Assembly: GCA_902492015.1 (NCBI GenBank)
Contig: CABUJR010000026.1
Location: 1-14,009, forward strand
Direction of reading: 5' to 3'
Length of the DNA: 14,009 nt
Source: an uncultured Eubacteriales bacterium
GTDB lineage: Bacteria; Bacillota; Clostridia; TANB77; CAG-508
The position numbers and the translations under genes are program-made. A model generated the notes under the pieces. That model had not been told where the DNA came from and made no database searches. It was given only the letters and a program-made list of their open reading frames with translations. Positions within the stretch are counted from its first letter, which is position 1. The number at the start of each line of letters is the position of its first letter. This document shows positions 7,018-13,929 of the stretch, one piece after another.

Positions 7018-7044
7018 AAATGTATAGTTTTTGGCTATACATTT
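7018..7044 (-). terminator. Intrinsic terminator of spoVS
   Basis: A 10-bp perfect stem, AAATGTATAG / CTATACATTT, with a 7-nt loop is followed on the minus strand by a run of T (TTTT then TATTTATC). It begins about 46 nt after the spoVS stop codon and isolates spoVS from the solute-binding protein gene. Confidence 0.85.
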
Positions 7045-7090
7045 ATATAAGTAATATTCAATTATTAAATTTATATTTGAAATTTGAATT

Positions 7091-7354
7091 CTATTTTCTT
7101 GATTCTATGATTAGTTTTATACCAGTTCTATCTTCTCCCTCTACTTGAACTTCAGCAAAAGCTGGTATACAAATTAAATCTACTCCTGCTGGTGCTACAA
7201 AACCTCTTGCTATAGCAACTGCTTTTATTGCTTGATTTAAAGCTCCTGCTCCTATTGCTTGCATCTCTGCTCTTGTGCTTTCTTTAACCAAACCTGCTAT
7301 TGCTCCTGCAACTGAATTTGGGTTTGATTTTGATGAAATTTTTAAAACTTCCAT
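7091..7354 (-). CDS. spoVS: Stage V sporulation protein S
   Basis: SpoVS is a small Alba-like-fold protein conserved in endospore formers (and some other bacteria); in B. subtilis its loss blocks sporulation at stage V. The 87-residue product has the family's usual length and near-invariant sequence, including the opening MEVLKISSKSNPNSVAGAIA, the central AIGAGALNQAIKAVAIARG (about 33-51) and AGVDLICIPAF (57-67). The start is firm: AGGAGG sits 6 to 7 nt upstream. It follows ymdB, as in B. subtilis, but with a 250-bp gap that holds its own possible promoter and an unexplained structure. A strong terminator follows. GC is somewhat raised, as expected for a well-conserved Ala/Gly-rich gene. Confidence 0.97.
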   Translation of the reverse strand: MEVLKISSKSNPNSVAGAIAGLVKESTRAEMQAIGAGALNQAIKAVAIARGFVAPAGVDLICIPAFAEVQVEGEDRTGIKLIIESRK

Positions 7355-7402
7355 TTTTCTTCCTCCTATTATTTTTATTTTATCTTGTGTTTCGATGTAA
7401 TT

Positions 7403-7431
7403 ATTTTACAATAATAAAAATGGTAAGTCTA
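7403..7431 (-). promoter_or_regulatory. Possible promoter of spoVS
   Basis: On the minus strand TAGACT (7426-7431), 17 bp, TAAAAT (7403-7408), giving a leader of about 40 nt. The -35 is a weak match. In B. subtilis spoVS is sigma-H dependent; I did not find a convincing AGGAWWT/GAAT sigma-H pair here. Confidence 0.35.
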
Positions 7432-7493
7432 TATTTTTTCCTCAATTTTTCCAAGTTTCGTACGTCAGCTTTCTACAGTTTTTTCAAGGCTTT

Positions 7494-7587
7494 TGTCGTT
7501 TTTTGTCTTAAGTTTTATAAGTAGATTTTATTATATATTAAAATCTTTTTTTCGACTATTTTCTTAGGGCAAAAACGACATTTTTTT
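7494..7587 (+). other. Nested inverted-repeat structure with U tracts (possible plus-strand small RNA 3' end)
   Basis: Outer arms 7494-7512 (TGTCGTTTTTTGTCTTAAG) and 7563-7580 (CTTAGGGCAAAAACGACA) pair over 18 bp with one bulged T. Inside is a second hairpin, AGATTTTA / TAAAATCT (7523-7546, 8-nt loop). On the plus strand the inner hairpin is followed by TTTTTT (7547-7552) and the outer helix by TTTTTTT (7581-7587). Two outer pairs are G-U on the plus strand but A-C mismatches on the minus strand, which favours a plus-strand RNA. No plus-strand gene is seen upstream. A terminator blocking antisense transcription into ymdB, or the end of a small RNA, are both possible. Confidence 0.5.
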
Positions 7588-7604
7588 ATTTATCAATTTA
7601 TTTT

Positions 7605-8378
7605 CTATATATTAATTCTTTCTATTTTTACTACTTTATTTGTCTTATCATCAACTTCAAACATACAAGAATTAAATTTACCTTTTGGATCTGGTGATAA
7701 CTTATATCTTTCTGGCAATGAAGTTTCAAATCTTTTAAAAGATACTTCTACATCCATTCCTATAACAGATCTTTTTGGACCTGTCATTCCAATATCTGTT
7801 ATATATCCTGTTCCTTTTTCTAAAATCATTTCATCAGCAGTTTGAACATGTGTATGTGTACCATATACTACTGTTGCTCTTCCATCTAAATAGTATCCTA
7901 AAGCAATTTTTTCAGCAGTTGCTTCAGCATGAAAATCAACTATAATAATATCAACAGCCATTTTTATTTCATCAATAATTTCATTTACAACTAAAAACGG
8001 ATTTTCTGAAAGAACTGACATTGTAGTTCTTCCAATCAAATTAATTACAGCAATATTCTTTCCTTTACATTCATATATGTCAAATCCTTTACCTGGATTA
8101 TTAGATGGATAATTAGCTGGTCTTACAATTTGCTTATCATTTATAAAATTAAAAATTTCTTTTTTACCCCAAGTGTGGTTTCCCATTGTTACTACATCTA
8201 CACCTAAAGATAAAATCTCTCTATACATTTTTTCAGTAATTCCCATACCATCTGCTGCATTTTCTCCGTTTACTATTATAAAGTCTATATTATTTTCGCT
8301 TACAACTTTAGGTAATACTTCTTTTAAAGTTTTTAATCCTGTTCTTCCAACAATATCACCTACTGCTAATATTCTCAT
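7605..8378 (-). CDS. ymdB: YmdB-family metallophosphoesterase
   Basis: YmdB-type enzymes are cytoplasmic calcineurin-like phosphodiesterases; B. subtilis YmdB hydrolyses cyclic nucleotides (2',3'-cAMP, 3',5'-cAMP) and affects biofilm gene expression. The 257-residue product has the expected length and the full di-metal site: D8 in AVGDIVG, E39-N40 in NGENAAD, N67-H68 in MGNHTWG, H150 in DFHAE, and H175/H177 in GTHTHVQT. The closing KRFETSLPERYKL (about 214-226) is also typical. The start has AAGGAG about 10 nt upstream. It lies 28 nt after guaA with no terminator or promoter between, so the two are probably co-transcribed. spoVS follows, as in B. subtilis, but the usual upstream rny (ymdA) gene is not here. 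In vivo substrate is not shown by the sequence. Confidence 0.93.
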   Translation of the reverse strand: MRILAVGDIVGRTGLKTLKEVLPKVVSENNIDFIIVNGENAADGMGITEKMYREILSLGVDVVTMGNHTWGKKEIFNFINDKQIVRPANYPSNNPGKGFDIYECKGKNIAVINLIGRTTMSVLSENPFLVVNEIIDEIKMAVDIIIVDFHAEATAEKIALGYYLDGRATVVYGTHTHVQTADEMILEKGTGYITDIGMTGPKRSVIGMDVEVSFKRFETSLPERYKLSPDPKGKFNSCMFEVDDKTNKVVKIERINI

Positions 8379-8406
8379 TTATTTTAAACTCCTTGTCTAT
8401 TTTAAT

Positions 8407-9948
8407 TTATTCCCATTCGATAGTTGCTGGTGGTTTACTTGTTATATCATAAACTACTCTATTTACATGTTTTACTTCATTTACTATTCTGCTTGAAACC
8501 TTTTCTAAAACTTCAAACGGAATTTTACTCCACTCAGCTGTCATAAAATCAGAAGTTGTTACAGCTCTTAAAGCTATTGTATAATCATATGTTCTTTCAT
8601 CTCCCATGACTCCAACAGATTTTAAATTTGTTAAAACAGCAAAATATTGATTTATATTTTTATTTAATCCTGCATTTGCTATTTCTTCTCTAAAAATATA
8701 ATCAGCCTCTTTTAAAATATTTAATTTATCTTCTGTAATATCTCCTATTACTCTAATTGCAAGACCTGGACCTGGAAATGGTTGTCTATATACTAAATAT
8801 TCTGGAAGACCTAATTCTAATCCTGCTTTTCTAACTTCATCTTTAAATAAATCTCTAAGTGGTTCAATTATTTCTTTAAAATCTACATAATCAGGTAATC
8901 CTCCTACATTATGATGGCTCTTAATTGTCATACCTTGACCTACACCACTTTCAATAACATCTGGATAGATTGTTCCTTGTACTAAATAATCTACTGTACC
9001 TATTTTTTTTGCTTCTTCTTCAAATACTCTTATAAATTCTTCTCCAATAATTTTTCTCTTTGTTTCTGGATCTGTTACATCTTTTAATTTCTCTAAAAAT
9101 CTTTTACTTGCATCTACTCTTATAAAGTTTACATCTTCTCTATTTCCAAAAACATTTACAACTTCTTCAGATTCATTTTTTCTAAGAAGTCCATGGTCTA
9201 CAAATATACAGGTAAGATTTTTCCCTATTGCCTTACTCATTAAAGAAGCTGCAACAGAAGAATCCACTCCTCCTGATAAAGCGCATAAAGCTTTTTTATC
9301 TCCAACTTTTTCTTTAATTTGTTTAATTGTATTTTCTACAAATGAACTCATTTTCCATGTTCCAGTACAACCACAAATATCATAAATAAAGTTTTTTAGT
9401 AACTTTGTACCATTTTCTGAAAGATTAACTTCCGGATGAAATTGAATACCATAAAAATTTTTTTCTGTATTTTGTATTGCTGCATTAGGACAATCTGTTG
9501 TACTTGCTATATTTTCAAATCCTTCAGGTAACTCTGAAACATAATCTGTATGGCTCATTAAGAAATTATTTTTGTCTGAAAATCCTTTAAATAAGTTTGT
9601 AGAATTATTTACATTAACTTCTGTTACTCCATATTCTCTCTTATCTGCTCTTTCAACTTTTCCACCTAAAGTATGTGTCATAACTTGCATACCATAACAA
9701 ATTCCAAGAATTGGAACTCCTAAGTTAAATACTTCTTTATCACACATTGGAGCATCTTCTTTATATACATTTGCATGTCCACCTGTGAAAATTATTCCCA
9801 TTGGATTTTTTTCTTTTATTTTTTCTATTGGTGTATTAAAAGGTACGATTTCTGAATATACATTACACTCTCTAATTCTTCTTGCAATTAATTGATTATA
9901 TTGTCCAAAAAAATCTAAGATTAAAATTAGTTCTTTTCTTTCTTCCAT
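8407..9948 (-). CDS. guaA: GMP synthase (glutamine-hydrolysing)
   Basis: GuaA aminates XMP to GMP using glutamine and ATP, the last step of de novo GMP synthesis. The 513-residue product has standard length and order. The class I glutamine amidotransferase domain (about 8-190) has nucleophile C84 in GICYGMQ and H171/E173 in FHPEV. The ATP-pyrophosphatase domain (about 200-390) has the P-loop LSGGVDSSVAA (224-234). The C-terminal dimerisation domain contains RQPFPGPGLAIRVIGDI and ends in the canonical IEWE. The glycine-rich motif reads TGGHANVYKEDAP (55-67), where many homologues have SGGPxSVY, a mild variation. The start has AAAGGA 8 nt upstream. It has its own promoter and 5' hairpin and probably carries ymdB on its transcript. 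guaB lies upstream, separated by an amylase-family gene. Confidence 0.98.
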   Translation of the reverse strand: MEERKELILILDFFGQYNQLIARRIRECNVYSEIVPFNTPIEKIKEKNPMGIIFTGGHANVYKEDAPMCDKEVFNLGVPILGICYGMQVMTHTLGGKVERADKREYGVTEVNVNNSTNLFKGFSDKNNFLMSHTDYVSELPEGFENIASTTDCPNAAIQNTEKNFYGIQFHPEVNLSENGTKLLKNFIYDICGCTGTWKMSSFVENTIKQIKEKVGDKKALCALSGGVDSSVAASLMSKAIGKNLTCIFVDHGLLRKNESEEVVNVFGNREDVNFIRVDASKRFLEKLKDVTDPETKRKIIGEEFIRVFEEEAKKIGTVDYLVQGTIYPDVIESGVGQGMTIKSHHNVGGLPDYVDFKEIIEPLRDLFKDEVRKAGLELGLPEYLVYRQPFPGPGLAIRVIGDITEDKLNILKEADYIFREEIANAGLNKNINQYFAVLTNLKSVGVMGDERTYDYTIALRAVTTSDFMTAEWSKIPFEVLEKVSSRIVNEVKHVNRVVYDITSKPPATIEWE

Positions 9949-9976
9949 GATTATATTCCTTTCTATTTTTATAAAA

Positions 9977-10004
9977 AATACTAGTAATATGCTTCACTAG
10001 TATT
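9977..10004 (-). terminator. 5'-end hairpin with U tract in the guaA leader
   Basis: On the minus strand a perfect 9-bp stem, AATACTAGT / ACTAGTATT, with a 10-nt loop is followed by TTTT and then a T-rich stretch. It starts right about the predicted transcription start and ends some 28 nt before the guaA start codon. It has the form of an intrinsic terminator but could equally be a stabilising 5' stem-loop. No purine riboswitch aptamer precedes it. Confidence 0.6.
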
Positions 10005-10008
10005 AAAT

Positions 10009-10037
10009 AGTATATTATAAAAAGCTCTTAAAATCAA
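10009..10037 (-). promoter_or_regulatory. Probable promoter of guaA
   Basis: On the minus strand TTGATT (10032-10037), 17 bp, TATACT (10009-10014). Transcription would begin at about 10001-10004, at the base of the hairpin. It means guaA does not depend on the amylase or guaB promoters upstream. Confidence 0.6.
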
Positions 10038-10110
10038 TAGTTATATGAAATCCAATCTCATATTTTTTAAAATTATAATTCATTTTTAATTTATAATTCT
10101 ATCTATATTT

Positions 10111-10137
10111 AGAACAAAAGTGAGAATTATAAAAATT
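10111..10137 (+). repeat. Copy of the guaB-terminator half repeat, downstream of the amylase gene
   Basis: AGAACAAAAGTG, three variable bases, ATTATAAAAATT: this matches 24 of 27 positions of 12224-12250, the minus-strand 3' arm of the guaB terminator, in the same orientation. The inverted partner arm present at 12262-12289 is missing here. The two copies flank the amylase gene with its promoter and terminator. Confidence 0.7.
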
Positions 10138-10138
10138 G

Positions 10139-10172
10139 AAAGGGAGTCACTTCAAAAGAAATGACTCCCTTT
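10139..10172 (-). terminator. Intrinsic terminator of the amylase-family gene
   Basis: A 15-bp stem with one G-U pair (AAAGGGAGTCATTTC / GAAGTGACTCCCTTT) closes a TTTT tetraloop. On the minus strand it is followed by CAATTTTTATAATT. It starts 17 nt after the stop codon and is the strongest terminator in the window; its GC-rich stem matches the richer GC of the gene it serves. Confidence 0.9.
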
Positions 10173-10189
10173 AGCATTGTTACAAAACT

Positions 10190-12064
10190 TCACCTTTCCG
10201 CTACAATAGCTCCATACGCAGGTATTTTCTGATCTTTATAAGCTTCTCCGTCTATGGTATATATTTGTGAGTCTGCATGATTTCTTGAAATAGAAATTTC
10301 ATGATTACAAATATTTGCAATAAACACAAGATTATCTCTTTTATACATAATTCTTGTGCTACTCACATAAAAAAGCCTAAAATTTTTAGAATCAGAAAAC
10401 ACTTCTCGTTTTTCCATTCTGAATTTTCCAATTTTGCAGTAAAAATCATATAGCCTTTCATCTATTTCCTTTAAGTTCTTAGAAGCTCTCTTATAAAAAA
10501 GATCAAGCATTCTTTCCCAAGGCACAGATTTACGGTTATGTGGATCTTTAAGTCCACAAAGCCACACTTCATCTCCTGCAAAAACTGATGGTAGACCTGG
10601 AAATGTATATTGGAAGAAAACCGCTAGTCGATGTTTCTTAAAAACTTCCTCTTTTATTTCCTTAGGAATACCGTCATTTTCAAATTCCCATTTTCTAAAT
10701 GCAAAAGTGTCCATCTCTCCTTTCTCATTGTACCACCTAGGATCTTTGTCAATATCCCATATATTTTCATAAGATTCCTCATTCTTCATGAGTTCATTTG
10801 AAAGAATATTAGGGATTCTAGGTGTATCATGTGAGCTTAAGAAAATAGGAGAACCATTTAGTGCTTCAGGCGGATAAAGAGAACAAATTTCTTTAATTAT
10901 TTTCTTTAAAAATTTTGCGTTTCTAAATCTTACAAATCTATGAATCGCATTTGAAAATTGGTAATTCATTACTCCATCGCCTTCATCACCATAAAGAAAC
11001 TCTCTAAAATCTCCAGTGATGCTGTTTTTCCAGACTTCAATCAACATGTATTTGCCAAAAATTTTTTTTATAAACTTTAAGCTATAATCTGTCATGTTGT
11101 CTGCAACATCAATCCTGTAACCGTCAACATACTGGGAATGTATACCATTAACTCTTCGCAGAAGTCCATAATACATCTCTGAGAATTTATTAAATTCAGG
11201 TAATTCATATCCCCACCATCCTTGGTATTCTATATACTTTTGTATCCAAGAATATGCTTCAGGTATTTCTTTAAGCAACCGATTGTTTGGACCTGAGTGA
11301 TTAAACACTTCGTCTTGAATGTACATAATTCCACGCTTGTGACATTCTTCTATTAGGGTTTTTACATCATCCCATGTTCCAACAAGCTCATCAATTTTCT
11401 CATAATCATCAATACCATAACGATCAGAAGTTGAGCTTTTAAAAATCGGCGTAATGTAAATTACTGTGACTGATAATGATACCAGATAATCGAGCATACT
11501 AATTACACCCTTAATGTTTCCTCCATACCACTGGGTATTTCTGTAAACACCATCTGGATCAGGTTTCCATTTCGGGTATGCCCCCCATTCAACAACTTTA
11601 CCTTTCAGATGCTCTGGAAGATCTTTTGAGCAAAATGTATCAATATATATTTGATACATAATTCCACCTTTAATCTCCTTTGGAGTAATAAAGTTTGGAT
11701 AATACACAAACATCTCCCAAAAACTTTTGCTTTGGTCATTAATTTTGACTTCTTCTGTTTCCTCGTCATATCTGAGTTCACAAAAAAGGTTGTTAATCTT
11801 TAAGTGAATACAGAATGTTCTATAGCCTGGTGAATCAAAAAGTATTTGGTTAGCGAATACACTAAACCGTGCATTTGATTCGGCTTCCAAATAGGTTAAT
11901 GCTTCTGTTTTTTCTCCTCCTGGTTTCTCTCCTTTCCTATTAAAAAGAACCTTTACATCTTGAACATAGCCTAATTCATTAGGCATCCGTAACTTAATAT
12001 TCATCTTTCTGTCTATACTTACTGACGAATCAAACTTAAGTAAAATTTTGCTATTATGCCTCAT
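10190..12064 (-). CDS. Glycoside hydrolase family 13 (alpha-amylase family) enzyme, cytoplasmic
   Basis: GH13 enzymes cleave or transfer alpha-glucosidic bonds in starch, glycogen or maltodextrins. The 624-residue product has an N-terminal beta-domain (about 1-120), a TIM-barrel catalytic domain (about 133-520) and a C-terminal beta-domain (about 540-624, with IFIANICNHEISI-like strands). All catalytic motifs are present: region I DEVFNH (D251, N255, H256), region II GYRIDVAD (R317, nucleophile D319), region III LIEVWKN (acid/base E343), region IV SSHDTPR (H412, D413; Ser where Asn is usual before HD). There is no signal peptide, so it should act inside the cell, perhaps as a neopullulanase/maltodextrin hydrolase; the exact specificity cannot be read. 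The start has GGGAGG 7 nt upstream. It splits guaB from guaA, has its own promoter and terminator, richer GC than its neighbours and flanking repeats, all suggesting later acquisition. Confidence 0.93.
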   Translation of the reverse strand: MRHNSKILLKFDSSVSIDRKMNIKLRMPNELGYVQDVKVLFNRKGEKPGGEKTEALTYLEAESNARFSVFANQILFDSPGYRTFCIHLKINNLFCELRYDEETEEVKINDQSKSFWEMFVYYPNFITPKEIKGGIMYQIYIDTFCSKDLPEHLKGKVVEWGAYPKWKPDPDGVYRNTQWYGGNIKGVISMLDYLVSLSVTVIYITPIFKSSTSDRYGIDDYEKIDELVGTWDDVKTLIEECHKRGIMYIQDEVFNHSGPNNRLLKEIPEAYSWIQKYIEYQGWWGYELPEFNKFSEMYYGLLRRVNGIHSQYVDGYRIDVADNMTDYSLKFIKKIFGKYMLIEVWKNSITGDFREFLYGDEGDGVMNYQFSNAIHRFVRFRNAKFLKKIIKEICSLYPPEALNGSPIFLSSHDTPRIPNILSNELMKNEESYENIWDIDKDPRWYNEKGEMDTFAFRKWEFENDGIPKEIKEEVFKKHRLAVFFQYTFPGLPSVFAGDEVWLCGLKDPHNRKSVPWERMLDLFYKRASKNLKEIDERLYDFYCKIGKFRMEKREVFSDSKNFRLFYVSSTRIMYKRDNLVFIANICNHEISISRNHADSQIYTIDGEAYKDQKIPAYGAIVAER

Positions 12065-12126
12065 AAAAAAACCTCCCTTAATATAGCAAAGTTTATCTAT
12101 ATGAAAACAATAAATGTTCTATGCTT

Positions 12127-12155
12127 ACTTTATTATCATTTTTCAAAATTGTCAA
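12127..12155 (-). promoter_or_regulatory. Promoter of the amylase-family gene
   Basis: On the minus strand a perfect TTGACA (12150-12155), 17 bp, TAAAGT (12127-12132). An imperfect dyad (CTTTACTTATT on the upstream side, AATAAAGTAAG on the downstream side) brackets both hexamers and could be an operator. No CcpA cre-like site was seen. The leader would be about 55-60 nt. Confidence 0.65.
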
Positions 12156-12223
12156 TAAGTAAAGTGTAATATTTGCCAAAAAATATAAAATTATTGCTTC
12201 CTATAATTTTGTTAAATAAAAAA

Positions 12224-12289
12224 AGAACAAAAGTGGACATTATAAAAATTACAAAAGGAAAAATTTTATAATATCCACGTTTTTGTTCT
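12224..12289 (-). terminator. Long stem-loop terminator of guaB
   Basis: Arms 12224-12250 and 12262-12289 form a near-perfect inverted repeat of about 27 bp (one C/T difference plus small length differences in A runs), with an 11-nt loop. On the minus strand the stem ends GTTCT and runs into TTTTTTATTT, a proper U tail. It lies about 65 nt after the guaB stop codon. Such a long stem is unusual for a simple terminator and resembles a small palindromic (MITE-like) element serving as one. Its 3' arm is duplicated at 10111-10137. Confidence 0.75.
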
Positions 12290-12354
12290 AATGACAAATT
12301 TATTATATTCATTTGGTCATATTTAATTATAATTTTCTTTTTATGTTATATCTA

Positions 12355-13863
12355 TTATATACCTGATTCAAATTCTTTTAGAACAACATCATGTGCTCCA
12401 CCTTCTTTTATACTTACATTTGAAACCATTGTTAATCTAGCTTTTTCATGTAATTCTTTAATTGTTATTGAACCACAATTACACATTGTTGATTTTATTT
12501 TGCTAACTGTTACTTCCACATTATCTTTTAATCTACCTGCATAAGGAATATATGAATCAACACCTTCTTCAAATGTTAACTTATTTTTTTCTGCTCCACC
12601 TAAATCATATCTTTGCCAATTTCTTGCTCTGTTTGATCCTTCTCCCCAATATTCTTTCATAAAAGTTCCGTTTCTTTTGACTTTTCTTGTAGGGCTTTCA
12701 TCAAATCTTGCAAAATATCTTCCCATCATTACAAAATCAGCTCCCATTGCAAGTGCTAGTGTTATATGATGATCATGAACTATTCCTCCATCTGAGCAAA
12801 CAGGAATATACACACCTGTACGTTCAAAATATTCATCTCTTGCTTCTACTACATCCATTAAACTAGATGCTTGTCCTCTCCCAATTCCTTTGGTTTCACG
12901 TGTTATACAAATTGAGCCTCCACCTACACCTACTTTAATAAAATCAGCACCTGCATCTGCTAAATAGTAAAATCCTTCTTTATCAACAACATTTCCTGCA
13001 CCTATTTTTACTGAATCTCCATAATTTTCTCTTACCCAAGCTATTGTATTTTTTTGCCATACAGAAAAACCATCTGAAGAATCCATGCAAAGTATATCTA
13101 CTCCTGCTTCAACTAAAGCTGGTATTCTTTCTGCATAATCTCTAGTATTAATTCCCGCACCAACAATAAATCTTTTATGGTCATCTAGTAAAGAATTTGG
13201 ATTTTCTTTATCAGCTTCATAATCTTTTCTAAATACCAAAGTATCTAGATTGTCATTTTCATCTAATATAGGTAAACAACTAATTTTATTGTCCCATATC
13301 ATATCATTAGCATCATGCAAAGAAATGCCTTTTCTTGCAAAAACTATTTTTTCTTTAGGAACCATATAATTTTTTACTGGTTCATCTAAAATAACTCTAG
13401 AAATTCTAAAATCTTTATCTGTTACCAATCCTAAAAATTTTCCATTGGCTGAACCATCTTCTGTAATCATTACTGTTGAATGACCAGTTCTTTCAATTAA
13501 ATCAATTAATTCTTTTATAGTCGTATTTTCTGTAACATTTGAATCACTTATAATAAATCCTGCTTTATATTTTTTTACATTTCTCACCATTTGTGCTTGA
13601 GACTCTATTGACTGAGCTCCATATATAAATGAGCATCCACCTTCTCTTGCAAGCGCTATAGCCATTTTTTCACCTGATACAGATTGCATTATTGCTGAAA
13701 CCATAGGCAAATTAGCACTATATTTTGGTTCTTCTCCTTTTCTAAATTTTACAAGTGGTGTTTTTAAACTAACATTTTCTGGTATGCATCTTTCATCAGT
13801 TAAATTTGGTAGTAATAAAAATTCGTTAAAAGTTCTTGATACATCTTTTAATATTTCAGCCAT
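12355..13863 (-). CDS. guaB: IMP dehydrogenase, Tritrichomonas foetus-like type
   Basis: GuaB oxidises IMP to XMP with NAD+, the first committed step to GMP, completed by GuaA encoded downstream. The 502-residue product has a split TIM barrel with two CBS domains inserted (about 100-220). Seen directly: NAD-site D261 in CMDSSDG, catalytic C319 in GVGGGSICITRETKGIGRGQ, VCSDGG (355-360), and the flap dyad R418-Y419 in RNWQRYDLGG. The K-loop and flap sequences differ from the common bacterial form (GSICTTR, GRYRGMGS) and match what I recall of Tritrichomonas foetus IMPDH, even in numbering. Start choice: an upstream TTG at 13929 would translate through the -10 element and Shine-Dalgarno, so the ATG at 13863, with AAGGAGG 9 nt upstream, is used. 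It has its own promoter and a long terminator hairpin. Confidence 0.97.
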   Translation of the reverse strand: MAEILKDVSRTFNEFLLLPNLTDERCIPENVSLKTPLVKFRKGEEPKYSANLPMVSAIMQSVSGEKMAIALAREGGCSFIYGAQSIESQAQMVRNVKKYKAGFIISDSNVTENTTIKELIDLIERTGHSTVMITEDGSANGKFLGLVTDKDFRISRVILDEPVKNYMVPKEKIVFARKGISLHDANDMIWDNKISCLPILDENDNLDTLVFRKDYEADKENPNSLLDDHKRFIVGAGINTRDYAERIPALVEAGVDILCMDSSDGFSVWQKNTIAWVRENYGDSVKIGAGNVVDKEGFYYLADAGADFIKVGVGGGSICITRETKGIGRGQASSLMDVVEARDEYFERTGVYIPVCSDGGIVHDHHITLALAMGADFVMMGRYFARFDESPTRKVKRNGTFMKEYWGEGSNRARNWQRYDLGGAEKNKLTFEEGVDSYIPYAGRLKDNVEVTVSKIKSTMCNCGSITIKELHEKARLTMVSNVSIKEGGAHDVVLKEFESGI

Positions 13864-13872
13864 GAAAAAAAT

Positions 13873-13879
13873 CCTCCTT
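13873..13879 (-). promoter_or_regulatory. Shine-Dalgarno fixing the guaB start
   Basis: AAGGAGG on the minus strand, 9 nt before the ATG at 13861-13863. It rules out the 22-residue in-frame upstream extension, whose codons for LLRRIFF are simply this site and its spacer. Confidence 0.9.
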
Positions 13880-13900
13880 AATAATTTAATTATAATCTTT

Positions 13901-13929
13901 ATTATATCGTAATATTTGTTTAAAATCAA
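13901..13929 (-). promoter_or_regulatory. Promoter of guaB
   Basis: On the minus strand TTGATT (13924-13929), 17 bp, and a perfect TATAAT (13901-13906). The leader would be about 30 nt, too short for a riboswitch. From 13930 to the window edge the sequence is AT-rich and I see no gene or structure. Confidence 0.75.

Noticed and set aside
7300..7524. Plus-strand open frame opposite the spoVS start and upstream region
   Set aside because: Its translation is Phe/Leu-rich from T-rich DNA with no recognisable domain, and it overlaps spoVS antisense; the DNA there is better explained by spoVS signals and the structure.
8173..8496. Plus-strand open frame across the guaA-ymdB junction
   Set aside because: Antisense to two well-supported genes, no ribosome-binding site of note, no family features. 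The same applies to 2911-3099 and 5402-5632.
9949..10189. Purine or other riboswitch upstream of guaA
   Set aside because: I looked for the conserved purine aptamer bases and paired loops and did not find them; the predicted start of transcription leaves a leader of only about 55 nt.
10111..12289. Composite transposon around the amylase gene
   Set aside because: The flanking repeats are only 27 nt, no transposase is present and no clear target-site duplication outside the repeats is visible.
13864..13929. 22-residue N-terminal extension of IMP dehydrogenase from a TTG codon
   Set aside because: It would translate through the -10 element and the AAGGAGG ribosome-binding site; the family begins at the ATG at 13863.
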